Below are positions 44,623-55,189 of a stretch of 64,000 nucleotides of DNA, in pieces. The DNA comes from Ichthyophis bannanicus. Taxonomy: Eukaryota > Chordata > Amphibia > Gymnophiona > Ichthyophiidae. The position numbers and the translations under genes are program-made. Position 1 is the first letter of the stretch. The number at the start of each line of letters is the position of its first letter. The DNA is taken from positions 589,980,723 through 590,044,722 of the forward strand of contig CM066036.1 of the NCBI GenBank assembly GCA_033557465.1. The letters run 5' to 3'. The notes below the pieces were generated by a model that saw only the letters and a list, made by a program, of their open reading frames with translations, was not told where the DNA came from and searched no databases.

Positions 44623-45284
44623 TGTAGCAGCAAAGCGCAGACAAACCAATGATACCAGGAGTCTGTTCAGAAGGTCCAAATCATTTATTTGTGCACAAGT
44701 CTCAAGCAAGTCAATTTCAAAATGGCTGAGCAAAGTTTTCAAGCATTACAACAACTTTTATAGACTTCTGTTCCATTCTAGGTATAGAAAAACATTTCAT
44801 TGGTCCCGGTAACCTCCCGTACCTCCCGTACCCCTTCCATTGGTCCCGGTACTGATAAGTTTATCCAATTATGTCCCTTCTGTGGGCATGCCACCTGCCT
44901 GCCCCCCTTCTAGTCCCAATTACAATGGTCAGTTCATCAACTTGTTACTTTCACACTCTCAAGGCTATAGAACCAATTTGTGCGTGCAGAAGAGCAAGGT
45001 TCTGTAACTCATCTGTCAGCACTCCTCATTATTTCTTTGCAGATGTACTTTTTCTTATCAGTAACTTTTAAACATGTCTTTTCTGTATTTTTCCATTTCT
45101 CAGTTCTACAGTTCTGCCTACCTAAGCTAATTCAATACTTCTACTGAGTTCTATCTTACAATAGCAGCATATTGGGGGATGTGCAATCCTATATGCCTCT
45201 CCACAGGCCTCATTTACAGGTCAAGCTAGCCCTGCTGGCCTGCCTATGTCAGACACCGTGGGTCACAGGCCTGCACCTGCCACA
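44623..45284 (-). repeat. 5' LTR of the retrovirus
   Basis: Apparently identical partner of 35195-35856. Promoter signals in proviral orientation are listed separately. Confidence 0.95.
44684..44843 (-). promoter_or_regulatory. LTR core promoter and polyadenylation signal
   Basis: In proviral orientation, two CCAAT boxes in a repeated GGGACCAATG context (44839-44843 and 44799-44803) precede TATAAAA (44756-44762). AATAAA follows at 44684-44689. Spacing is normal for a U3-R arrangement, with transcription expected to start about 25-30 bases past the TATA box (inference). The 3' LTR carries the same signals at positions 9,428 lower. Confidence 0.75.
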
Positions 45285-45375
45285 TGTGGAGAGATAGATC
45301 TGTGAGTCATCAGCATAAAGATGGTACTGAAAGCTATGGGAAGAGATGAGTGCACCAAGGGACTTTTCTCTCCTC
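45285..45375 (-). mobile_element. L2-type LINE, part 2
   Basis: Continues 34670-35194 across the provirus (GTGGAGAGATAGATCTGTGA, then GTCATCAGCATAAAGATGGT), matching the conserved antisense pattern of L2 RT. Confidence 0.7.
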
Positions 45376-45378
45376 TAA

Positions 45379-46041
45379 GGGGCATGTTTTCTAAGCAATG
45401 CTGTTAGTATGGGCTTGAGCACGAGTTGTCCAGCATGCTAACAGTTAGCACTGGAGCTAAACGGACAGTGCAGGGCTATTTCTGTTTAGCATGACACAGG
45501 GTGGGATTGGGGCAGACAGTGGGTTTATTGGCCAGTGATAGCTAGCATGCAGGATATTTCCACATGCTAGCTGTCATGACTGCCGATAGCATGGCTGCAC
45601 AGAACTCCGCTTCAATAGGTGGCATTAAGTACAGCAGCATTACCGGCAGTCCAGTAGCACAGCTGCTACCCACAGAGAAATGAATGGCCATGCTGTGTCA
45701 GCAGCCCTCCACCCCGAAAATACAAGCCCCTCTGGACGATCAGCCCTCCCTTCTGGACAGCAGGCCTACATGGTTGAAATCCACCAACCCACTCTTCCCT
45801 TCCAACTTGGAGCAGGACCTCCTCCCCCCAGGCATCCTGCTCAGGCCTCTCCTGAATCCTACCTGGGGGGATCCCTGGTGGCCTAGTGGTGAATGGGACA
45901 AGGGCAGACCTCCTTCACTCCTGCTCCATCTCCAGCATCTTTGAAATGGTGTCAGTCTCGCAATATTGACCCCTGACAGAAGTGCATGCATTTTTGCACA
46001 TGCTGCGCTGTAGCTATAGTGCATCTTAGTAAACTTACCCC
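45379..46041. mobile_element. Harbinger-type non-autonomous element (663 bp)
   Basis: Ends GGGGCATGTTTTCTAAGC and, complemented on the right, GGGGTAAGTTTACTAAGATG. TAA flanks on both sides (45376-45378 and 46042-46044). No transposase. The interior has a GC-rich part with frames of no known domain. Confidence 0.7.
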
Positions 46042-46059
46042 TAAGATATCTTGCTTGTC

Positions 46060-47440
46060 CCATGCTTTCTTGAATTCACATACAGCTTTCCACCTCCTCT
46101 GTTGGAAAACCGTTCAATGCATTTACCACCCATTCCATAAAGAAATATTTCCTTAAATTACTCCTGAGTCCTTTGACCTTCGTCCTATGATCCCTCATTC
46201 CAGAACTTCCTTTCAATTGTAAGAGGCTTGCTTCCTGTGTATTTATGCCACAACAATTTTTAAATGTCCCTATCATATCTCCCTTCTCCCATCTTTCTTG
46301 CAAAGGGGCATATTGAGATCTTTAAGTCTATCTCCATATGTTTTATGATGAAGACCACTGACCATTTTAGTAGAATCCATCCTTGTTGATGTTAAGTGCC
46401 ATTGAGTCTGTATCAACTCCTGGCAACCCTCTGGATAGTTGACCTAAACTTTGTTCGGTCTTCAGGCAAGCGGCTCATTGTTGATAGACTGGTATCCATA
46501 GCTGCTGTTATTGTTTTGATCCATCTCATTGCTGGCCCTCCTCTTTTACTGTGACCATCTACCTTGCCAAGCATCATGTCTTTCTCCAATGATCTCTCTC
46601 TTTTTACATGATGTGTTCAAAGTATAAAAGTTGAAGTCTTGTCATTTGAACTTCTAAGGAAAGCTTAGATTTGATTTCCTTTAGTGCTGACTGGTTTGTT
46701 CTTCAGGCAGTTCATGATATACACAGTATTCTTCGCCAGCACCATAATTCAAAGGCATCAGTTTTCTTCCTATCTTTTTCACTGTCCAACTTTCACATCC
46801 ATATGATGTTATTGAAAATACCATGGCATGGACAAGTCAATTCTTTGTATGTAGAGAGACATCTCTGCTCTTGAGAATCTTGTCTAGGTCCTTCATAGCC
46901 ATTCTACCAAGAGCAATACATCGTCAGATTCCTCGACTGCTAGTCCTTTCTTTATTGATTGTTGATCCAAGTAAGTTAAAGTTGTCAACTTTTAAATTTC
47001 TTCTCCATCCTGTTTATATCTTTTTTGAAGGCTCAGTCTTCAGAATTGTATACAGTATTCCAAATGATGTCTCACGAGAGATTTATATAGAGGCATTATC
47101 ACAAACTTATACTGCTAGCTTTTCCTCTCCTTTTGTACCTAAGCATCATTCTGCTGTTGCCTTTTCAATCTATTTAGCCAACTTAAAATCATCAGATACA
47201 AATCAGCCACAGGTTCCCGCTCTTGTTGTGTGAACAGAGGTGCTTCACCCCTATACTCCTTTTGATTTTTGCAGCATAAATGCATGACCTGCAGTTTTTA
47301 GCATTAAGACTTACTGTAGCTGCCAAATTTGAAATCAGTCTTCAAACTTTGTTAGATACGCCTTCATGTTATCCACACCTTTCATGGTGTCTACCCTATT
47401 GCAGATTTTTGTATAATCTGCAAAGAAGTAAACCTTACCC
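46060..47440 (-). mobile_element. CR1 LINE (split by an RTE)
   Basis: The complement reads the CR1 RT C-terminus (an EMWVVNALN-like block near 46110-46140, QERWEKGDMIGTFK near 46270-46303). After the RTE insertion it continues upstream to a GKVYFFADYTKICNRVDT-like palm near 47390-47440, similar to the copy at 12466-13707. The catalytic box is altered (second Asp to Tyr) and the frame is broken. Confidence 0.75.
46384..47003 (-). mobile_element. RTE LINE 3' fragment inserted in CR1
   Basis: TCCATCCT is duplicated on both sides (46376-46383 and 47004-47011). The complement matches 347-955 of the RTE copy at the window start, including the 3' end near 46386 and the AACTTACTTGGATCAACA region near 46970. 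Confidence 0.88.
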
Positions 47441-47642
47441 AACAGCCTTTTAGCTCAGCTCATGCTTAGAAAATAATTTTGGAATCTCATGTGATGATTA
47501 GGAGAATCCTGAAGATCTTGGGCTACTGTTTCATCCCTTCAAATGATGCACTGATGGGAGGTGGGGCATGTCTTTATAGTTTGCTCAATATGAGAAAAAA
47601 TGCATTTCCATTTCTCTAGTGCTGCCTTGTTTGCAGTCTAAC
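47441..47642. other. No recognised feature
   Basis: Short unannotated flank. GTCTAGGG at 47643-47650 is the target duplication of the adjacent hAT. Confidence 0.5.
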
Positions 47643-48539
47643 GTCTAGGGCAGTGATGGCTAACCTTTTTGAGCCCGAGTGCCCAAACTGCCGCACAAAA
47701 CCAAAGAATTTCCTCAAAGTGCCAGCACGTCAATTAAAGCCTCATTTGCATAAGGTGCCTCATTTGCATAAATATTTGCATAATGTTACCATACACTAAC
47801 TTTTAGTAAACATGCCTCTTAATGAGTATATGGATAAAGAAAGACTAAAAGGTTTCTACATTACTATAATCCAGTACCAACCGCCAGGCACATTAGGAAC
47901 TACTACAAACGCTGCCCATTTAGAACCCATAGCAAACCCGCCGTATCCTAACAGCACTACCAGGACTCACAAAGCACCATACCCTAACTATCAAAAGGCA
48001 ACACTGCAAATATTAAACCAATACATTTCAGAGAACAATACATGACCTACTGGGGAAAGAACAAGTGGCAATGTCAAATAGGAATTATATAAACAGAATA
48101 CCTCAGCTCAGTTACACATGCAGAACAGACCATCACCAAACAAGGAATCACAATTTAGAAACAGGAAGACAATAATTAAACTGGGAACCCCAAAAGCCAA
48201 ACTTGGAATATACAACAACACTGTAGAAATAAAACTATAAATTAATTTCCTCTTGTACTAAACAAAGCGCAAAAATTAATGATGCACATTTCCCAGAGCT
48301 GACATATTCCAGTTAATAAATTCAAAATAAAGAGATATTTTTCTACCTTTTGTGCATTTTTTTTCAGTTGCAATTGTTCCAGCCACTTTCTTCTGGTTTC
48401 TTCGTGTCTTCTGCTAACTCTCCATCTGCTGTCCATTTGTCCTTTCTTCTGTCTTCTTGGGGGTTTTTTTTCATTCTCTCTCTACATCTGCTTTAACATA
48501 CTAATCTTTCTCCTTTTGCTCTTTCCTCATTCCTATTTC

Positions 48540-50370
48540 ATCTACTCAAAATTTACCCCTCCATCCTCAATCCCCACTTATTCTCCCAATACCCGGCCAA
48601 TTGTAGATTTTTTATCCCTCCCACACAAAATATTTTTCCCCTCTCCATTTTACTCTCCCAGCCCCATCCCATTCTAATCCTCCCCCAACACCAGCTCCCT
48701 TCTAGTTCCAGCCTCACCCAGCATCCATTCCCTTCTAGTCCCTGCATCAGCCCATTTCCAGTCCTAGCAGCCCCCCAACCCATTTCCAGTCCTAGAAACC
48801 CCCCAACCCAATACCAGTCCTAGAAACCCCCCAACCCAATACCAGTCCTAGCCCCCCTCATCAACCCACTTCCAGTCCTAACCCCCCATCACCCCATTTT
48901 CAGTTTAAGCCCCCCCTATAACCCATTACCAGTCCTAACCCCCATCAGCCCACTTCCAGTCCTAACCCCCCATCAGCCCACTTCCAGTCCTAACCCCCCC
49001 ATCAGCCCACTTCCATTCAGCCCCCCATAGCCCATTGCCAGTCCTAACCCCCCCATCAGCCCACAGTCCATTACCAGTCCTAACCCCATCAGCCCACCTC
49101 AAGTCCTAACCCCTCCCCATCAGCCCATTTCCTGTCCTAGCCCCCCCATAGTCCATTATCAGTCCTAACCCCCCATAGCCCATTACCAGACAGCCCCCAT
49201 CAGCCAACAGCCCATTACCAGTCTTAACCCCCCCATAGCCCATTGCCAGTCCTAACCCCCCCCATCAGCCCCCAGCCCCTTACCAGTCCTCACCCCATCA
49301 GCCCCCCTCCCGCCCTCCCCCCGCCCCACCCGCCCATTTCGTGTCCCCGCCCCCCATAGCCCCTTATCAGTCCTAAACCCCCCCATAGCCCATTAACACT
49401 CCTAACCCCCACAGACCACCTCCAGTGTTAACCCCCCATCAGCCCTTTTCCAGTCCTAACCCCAACCAAAAGCCCAGATTTTTTCCTAACCCCTCCCCAT
49501 CAGCCCATTTCCTGTCCTAGCCCCCCATAGCCCATTACCAGTCCTATCCCCACCCAACAGCCCACCTCAAGTCCTAACCCCTCCCCATCAGCCCATTTCC
49601 TGTCCTAGCCCCCCATAGCCCATTACCAGTCCTAACCCCACCCAACAGCCCACCTCAAGTCCTAACCCCTCCCCATCAGCCCATTTCCTGTCCTAGCCCC
49701 CCATAGCCCATTACCAGTCCTAAGCCCCCATCAACCCACTTCCAGTCCTAATCCCATCAGCCCATATAGACTTAGCTCCCCCATAGCCCATAGCCCCCCC
49801 ATAGCCCATCACCACGCCTAACCTCCCCCAGCCCATCACCTCTCCAAACCACCCCATCAGCCCATTTCCTGTCCTAGCCCCCCATAGCCCAGTACCAGTC
49901 CTAGCCCCCCCCAACAGCCCACAGCCATTACCACTCCTACCCCCCCCCCAGCCCATCACCAGTCCTAACCCCCCAACAGCCCACAGCCATTACCACTCCT
50001 AACCCTCCCAGCCCATTACCACTCCTAACCCCCCAGCCCATCACCACTCCTAACCCCCCATCAGCCCATTTCCTGTCCTAGCCCCCCCCCAGCCCATCAC
50101 CAGTCCTAACCCCCAACAGCCCACAGCCATTACCACTCCTAACCCCCCCAGCCCATCACCATCACCAGTCCTAACCCCCCCCAGCCATTACCACTCCTAA
50201 CCCCCCATCAGCCCATTTCCTGTCCTAGCCCCCCACCAGCCCATCACCAGTCCTAACCCCCCAACAGCCCACAGCCATTACCACTCCTAACCACCCCCAG
50301 CCCAGCCCCACGCCTAACCCCCCCCCCCCCATTACCACTCCTAACCCCCCCCCCCAGCGATATTTTTTTT
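48540..50370. repeat. Minisatellite, ~28-31-bp unit, inside hAT A
   Basis: Variants of CAGCCCATTTCCAGTCCTAA followed by CCCCCCAT, repeated dozens of times with drifting unit length. Some higher-order repetition is visible (49100-49720 repeats blocks ending CCCACCTCAAGTCC). The complement of the same unit fills 57760-59300. Frames in it are low-complexity artefacts. Confidence 0.92.
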
Positions 50371-50384
50371 ACAAAGAAAGCTGT

Positions 50385-50765
50385 CGCTGCCGGGGCCGGG
50401 GCCGCCGCAGCAGAATCGAGTGTGCCGTGGGGCCCCCCCGCCCAGCAGAGCCTGCCCTCCGTCCCCGGTATCACCTCTCTCAGCTGCCTCCAGTCACACG
50501 CGCCGGCTTTCAGAGCGCGAGGGAAGTTTCTCCCTCGCTGCTCTGTTAAGCCCGCGGGGGCTGATGGGAACTTCCCATCAGCCCCCGCGGGCATAACAGA
50601 GCAGCGAGGAAGAAACTCCACTCGCGCTCTGAAAGCAGGCGCGTTTGACTAGAGGCAGCTGAGAGAAGGTGATACCGGGGACGGAGGGCAGGCTCTGCTG
50701 AGCGGGGGGGCCCCGCGGCACACTCGATTCTGCCGCGGCGGCCCGGCCCCGGCAGCGGCAGCTTT
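50385..50765. repeat. GC-rich palindrome in hAT A
   Basis: Arms of about 180 bases meet near 50573 in GATGGGAACTTCCCATC. Outer arm sequences are related to CCGGCAGCGGCAG and CAGAGCCTGCCCTCCGTC and their complements. A very similar palindrome lies at 57390-57745 in hAT B. Confidence 0.9.
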
Positions 50766-51149
50766 TTATTCTTTTTTTTTTAATGCCGCATATTTTGATT
50801 GCGGACGTTCCCGCGTGCCAGCTGCAAGGCCTTCGCGTGCCACAGCTGGCACGCGTGCCATAGGTTCGCCATCGCTGGTCTAGGGGTTCTATTTTTCTAT
50901 ACATATTTCTATTTCTAATTTGTGGTACCTTGTTCTGTATTTGGTGTGAATATGTCTCTGTCCAGCAGAATCATCCACGTTGAAGTGTAATGGATGTGGA
51001 TAATTCTGCTAGTATGTAATTTCTATGTACAAATCTGTGTGTGGCAGTCTTGTTTGTTCTGTTTTCCAGGTAGAGGGTGTATTGGTGTTCAGAGTTGCAA
51101 TATACATATTTGTAGTCCTGCCTTTTCATAAGTAGGGTTCTTTATTCTT

Positions 51150-52165
51150 TCTTCATTATTCAAAACATGTGATATACCGCCCATTGCCGGAGCGTCAAAG
51201 CAGTGTACAATAATAACCAAGTGCAACTGGTGAAAGTAAAGGAGGAAGAAGGAACGCCATCGGTTTGATAGGAGAGCCAATAGAAAAGAAAAGAGAAGGA
51301 TAATAAGGACAGCGGTAGACCCAGGGGGACGCTATAAATAAAGACAAAGGACACTACAAATAAAGACCAACACAAGAGGTGGTAGACCGGACTGGTGGGG
51401 GATGGGAGGGGCTGTAACCTGAATACCACAGAATGTAAGGCGATATTGCAGAGGAGAGTAGTTCAGTGGCATCTTGGTGAATGGAAATCGGGAGAAATAG
51501 GGAGATCATAGGCCTGGCAGTAGAGGTGGGTCTTGAGAAGGGCCTTGAACCGGGAAAAGGATGCTTCAGTATGGAGAAGGTGGGGCAGAGAGTTCCAGAG
51601 GGCAGGACTCAAGAAGAAAAAAGCAGCATGACGGGTCGATTCGAGGTGGGCCTGGGCAGGGGACGGAAGGAGGAGACGATTACCGTGGGCTGAACGAAGT
51701 AGACGGGGAGTTGGCTGGAGGTAGATGATGTCAGCGAGGTACTGGGGTGTACTGGTGTGAAGAACCTTATGAGTAATGGTGAGAAGCTTGTACAGGAAAC
51801 AAACTTTGATAGGAAGCCAGTGAAGGGAAAGAAGACAGGGAGTCACATGATCCCGAGGGGAAGAGTGAGTGAGAAGACGTGCAGCTGTGTTCTGAACTAG
51901 TTGAAGCCGATGAAGCTGATATTGGGGGAGATCTGCGAAAAGTGAATTGCAGTAATCGAGTCGAGAAATCACCAAAGAGAGGACAAAGAGTAGTAAGAGA
52001 GAAGAGGGTAAGAAAAGGACGAACAGCCTGGATTCTATGAAGATGTAAGAATGAGCTACGTACAAGTGTGGAGATGTGTTGGTGAAAGGAGAGGGAGGAA
52101 TCAAGAGTAACACCGAGCGTTGATGCTGTTTGAATCCTAGCAGTGTGGTTATGGTATGGCAGATT
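51150..52165 (-). mobile_element. L2-type LINE, 3' part
   Basis: The frame 51463-52113 contains the L2-family C-terminal series SRLDYCNSLFADLP, LQLVQNTAARLL, HVTPCLLSLHWLPIK, PALWNSLP and FKALLKTHLY. Further 5' coding (STLGVTLDSSLSFHQHIS) lies in a shifted frame at 52030-52115. Toward 51150 is the 3' UTR with ACCGCCCATTGCCGGAGCG. The copy is 5'-truncated near 52165. Confidence 0.85.
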
Positions 52166-52490
52166 CACTATAGGTTCTGAATGTTTGGCAGTTTCGAATT
52201 ATTTCAAAATACATCTGACTGGAAGGAAGTTGTGCTGATGTTACTGAGGTAACACCAAACTTAAAATATTCACTTAAAGTTTAATATTTAAGAGCATGAA
52301 AGAACATTTTAGAAAGGCCATGGGATTACAAGTCAAAATGTGGACAGTTCCATGGGAAGGACAGTAGAAAATGTGAATACATATAAATGCACACTAAAAT
52401 CAACATTCTGTACCCTAAAAGAGAAATGTTTCCGTAAACTTAAAAAGAAAATGGGAAGAGGTAGAACAGATTCTTTAGAAAGTCTGATGC
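52166..52490. other. No recognised feature
   Basis: AT-rich sequence, ending in the L1 target duplication AGAAAGTCTGATGC (52477-52490). Confidence 0.5.
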
Positions 52491-52742
52491 TGGCAGCCAT
52501 TAATGTCATCAATGCTCATATGATAGAGGGGGTTTCTCTCTTTTTCCTTATTGAATTTTCTTACTTTGGAACCGTATTGGGTTTTTTTTTTGGGGGGGGG
52601 GGTCTATCTATTGGGATGGAAATGTATTATTGAAATATTTGTGGTTTTTGAATTTTTTGTGTGAAGTGTAACCCATTTTTTCCTTTGCCTTTTTTCAATT
52701 GTATTGAAAAATGTTTAAATATAAAATAAAAATAAAAAAAAA
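52491..52742 (+). mobile_element. Short 5'-truncated L1 3' end
   Basis: The insert ends in an A-rich tail (AATATAAAATAAAAATAAAA) and is flanked by AGAAAGTCTGATGC on both sides (52477-52490 and 52742-52755, edges ambiguous by an A). About 250 bases of 3' UTR only. Contains a T-run followed by a G-run near 52580-52600. Confidence 0.75.
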
Positions 52743-52799
52743 GAAAGTCTGATGCCTTTAATCCAATGGACAGTGGTTCAAGGCCAGACAACAACTAAA

Positions 52800-53035
52800 A
52801 AACATTGCTTTTTAACCCAAACTATCATTACACGATGCAAGGTTCCACATTAGGAACCACCACCCAGGAAAAAGATTTAGGCATCATTGTGGATAACATG
52901 TTCAAACCCTCCGCCCAGTATGCTGTGGCGGCCAAGAGAGCAAATAGAATGCTAGGTATCATAAGGAGAGGAATGGAAAATAAAACAAAGGATATTATAA
53001 TGCCTCTGTATACATCTCAACTTGGCCCCATTCCA
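52800..53035 (+). mobile_element. CR1 fragment, same family as 54085-55175
   Basis: Reads YTMQGSTLGTTTQEKDLGII and IIRRGMENKTKD, collinear with 54470-54650. It breaks off near 53030. Confidence 0.8.
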
Positions 53036-53575
53036 CCTAAACTCCCTAATAACAATGCTACCGGACTCCATACAAAGAAGATAATGCACACGAAACACGC
53101 TGTCAATCCCTAAAGACTTTAGAAAAAAACAACTAAGCAGCAGTAACAGAGCTTTTACTTTCTACTCTCCCGTCCTTCAGAATTCTAACCCTCCAAATCT
53201 AAGCTGTATCAATGACCTAGCCACCTTCCGGAAGCAAATCAAAACACACCTGTTCACAGAATATTACAAAAACAAGATACCTGGACCAAATATAGACCCT
53301 GCATAATTAAAATATGAATCCCTATTTCCCCTCATAGCAGCACTTCCGCATCACGGATAAAGGCACAACCTCTGGACATTACAGTTTACTTAAATGTACT
53401 GCTAATGTAAATATGTTCCATTATATTAAATGTTCACTTAACATTAGCAATGTATATTATTGCTAAATGTCACTTTCACCCATGTTCTATGTAAATTCAA
53501 TAGTTCAATGTAAACTGCCTTGATTTTGCTGATAAAACAGAATAAAACCCCCCACAAATAAATAAATAAATAAAA
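53036..53575 (+). mobile_element. L2-like LINE 3' end with TAAA tail
   Basis: Contains a block readable as RAFTFYSPV..., then INDLATFRKQIKTHLFTEYY near 53195-53270, a typical L2 C-terminus. A 3' UTR follows, ending in CAAATAAATAAATAAATAAA at about 53555-53575. Confidence 0.7.
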
Positions 53576-54084
53576 TATCACGCCCAGAGTGACTATTTAT
53601 TTGCATATGAAAATCATCAAGTGTTAGGAGGATGCATTTTCCGGGCCATGGAAAGCTGGTCATATAACTGTGTAACTGATTGCACATGCCCTACTATTAG
53701 CAAACTAAAGCTTGTCTTGTCAGAATCAGAAATTTTGTATTTTGACCTTATTTATGTTTTAAAAACAATTTACTAGCTTACAGAATAATGTAATAAATGA
53801 CAGCAATTCACTTGAAATTAAGTGTGAATTAATAAATAATTTGCTAATGAACTCAGCTGGAATCATTTCTCTGTGGATTTTCTGCTTCTAAAGTAAGAAT
53901 ATCAGTTGCATGTTCCTAATTTTAAATTATAGTTATTATTTCAGTTGAATTATTGCCAAAGTTCATTTTTGTTTAGTTATACTGCAGAGGAGCAGTGTGA
54001 GCTCTAAGGGGTATTTTTGCTTTAGAGATAAGGGCACGTTAATTTAGTCTGTTTTTTTTCTTTTCTGTATGGCTTAGTGTTTCA
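53576..54084. other. No recognised feature
   Basis: AT-rich, no sustained frames. Confidence 0.5.
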
Positions 54085-55175
54085 TATTATACATACAGTG
54101 TGCCAAATCATGGGATAGGAGGCAGTGTACTATTGTGGATCAGGAACTGGTTAAAAGATAGAAAGCAGAGGGTAGGGCTAAATGGCCAATTTTCCCAATG
54201 GAGAAAGGTGAATAGTGGTGTACCTCAGGGATCTGTGCTGGGGCCGCTGCTTTTTGATATATTCATAAATGACCTGGAAAAGAGAATAACGAGTGAGGTC
54301 ATCAGATTTGCAGATGACACAAAACTATTTAAAGTTGTTAAAACCCAAGAGGATTGTAGAAAATTGCAAGAGGAGCTTGATAAATTGGAAGACTGGGCAT
54401 CAAAATGGCAGATGAAATTTAATGTGGACAAGTGCAAAGTTATGCACCTAGGGAAGAACAACCCAAATTATAGTTACACGATGCAAGGTTCCACATTAGG
54501 AACCACCACCCAGGAAAAAGATTTAGGCGTCATTGTGGATAACATGTTAAAAACCCTCAGCCCAGTGTGCAGCAGCGGCCAAGAGAGCAAATAGAATGCT
54601 AGGTATCATAAGGAAAGGAATGGAAAATAAAACAAAAGATGATATAATGCCTCTATATCGTTCCATGGTGAGACCTCACCTTGAATATTGTGTGCAATTC
54701 TGGTCGCCGTATCTTAAAAAGGATGTAGCGTTATTAGAAAAGGTTCAGAGAAGAGCCACCAAAATGGTAAAGGGGATGGAAGGATACCCCTATGAAGAAA
54801 GGCTAAAAAGGTTAGGGCTCTTTAACCTGGAAAAGAGACGGCTGAGGGGAGATATGATAGAAGTCTATAAATTAATGAACAGAGTGGAAAGGGTAAACGT
54901 AGATCGATTGTTTACATTATCAGAATATAGAAAGGCTAGGGGACATGCAATGAAGCTACAGGGTAAACTATTTAAGACTAATAAAAGAAAATATTTTTTC
55001 ACTCAACGTGTAATCAAACTCTGGAATTTTTTACCGGAGGATGTAGTAAAGGCTATTCGTGTAGCTTGGTTTAAAAAAGGTTTGGACAAGCGATTATTAA
55101 GAAGGGACCCAGGATATCAATGCTTGACCCAATACAAGCATTGTGGAACCTGTGTCTTTTGGGGAAACTGCTAGG
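54085..55175 (+). mobile_element. CR1-group LINE, RT 3' half
   Basis: The frame 54100-54594 has SGVPQGSVLGPLLF and the catalytic box FADDTKLF near 54310. The frame 54596-55174 continues with MVRPHLEYCVQFWSP, RGDMIEVYKLMN and FFTQRVIKLWNFLPEDVV. One frameshift near 54575-54595 separates them. This subfamily differs from the copy at 11270-14250. It is 5'-truncated. Confidence 0.9.
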
Positions 55176-55189
55176 CCAATCTAGGTCAT

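Larger units (their letters stand above)
35195..45284 (-). mobile_element. Full-length endogenous retrovirus, gamma-type, tRNA-Gly primed
   Basis: 10.09 kb on the minus strand with 662-bp LTRs at both ends that I could not tell apart by eye (constant 9,428-base offset, no indels). TGTG flanks both sides (35191-35194 and 45285-45288). Order: 5' LTR, primer site for tRNA-Gly, gag, UAG, pol (PR, RT, RNase H, IN), env, polypurine tract, 3' LTR. Gag and pol share a frame separated by one UAG, the gammaretroviral suppression arrangement. Gag carries a frame break near 42920 and pol a nonsense codon at 39225. Env is open. It interrupts an L2 copy. As it stands it does not encode a complete set of proteins. 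Confidence 0.95.
47651..50877 (+). mobile_element. Non-autonomous hAT element A (3.2 kb)
   Basis: Begins CAGTGATGGCTAACC; the complemented right end is CAGCGATGGCGAACCTATGG. The 8-bp duplication GTCTAGGG lies at 47643-47650 and 50878-50885, and CAG termini with 8-bp duplications define hAT. The ends resemble the OC1/OposCharlie1 type as I remember it. The interior has an AT-rich arm (47730-48540), a C-rich minisatellite (48540-50370) and a GC-rich palindrome (50385-50765). No transposase frame. Element B (57264-60305) has the same interior in opposite orientation. Confidence 0.9.

Noticed and set aside
48540..50370. CRISPR-like repeat array
   Set aside because: Units are contiguous, variable in length and lack unique spacers; this is a eukaryotic minisatellite within a hAT element.
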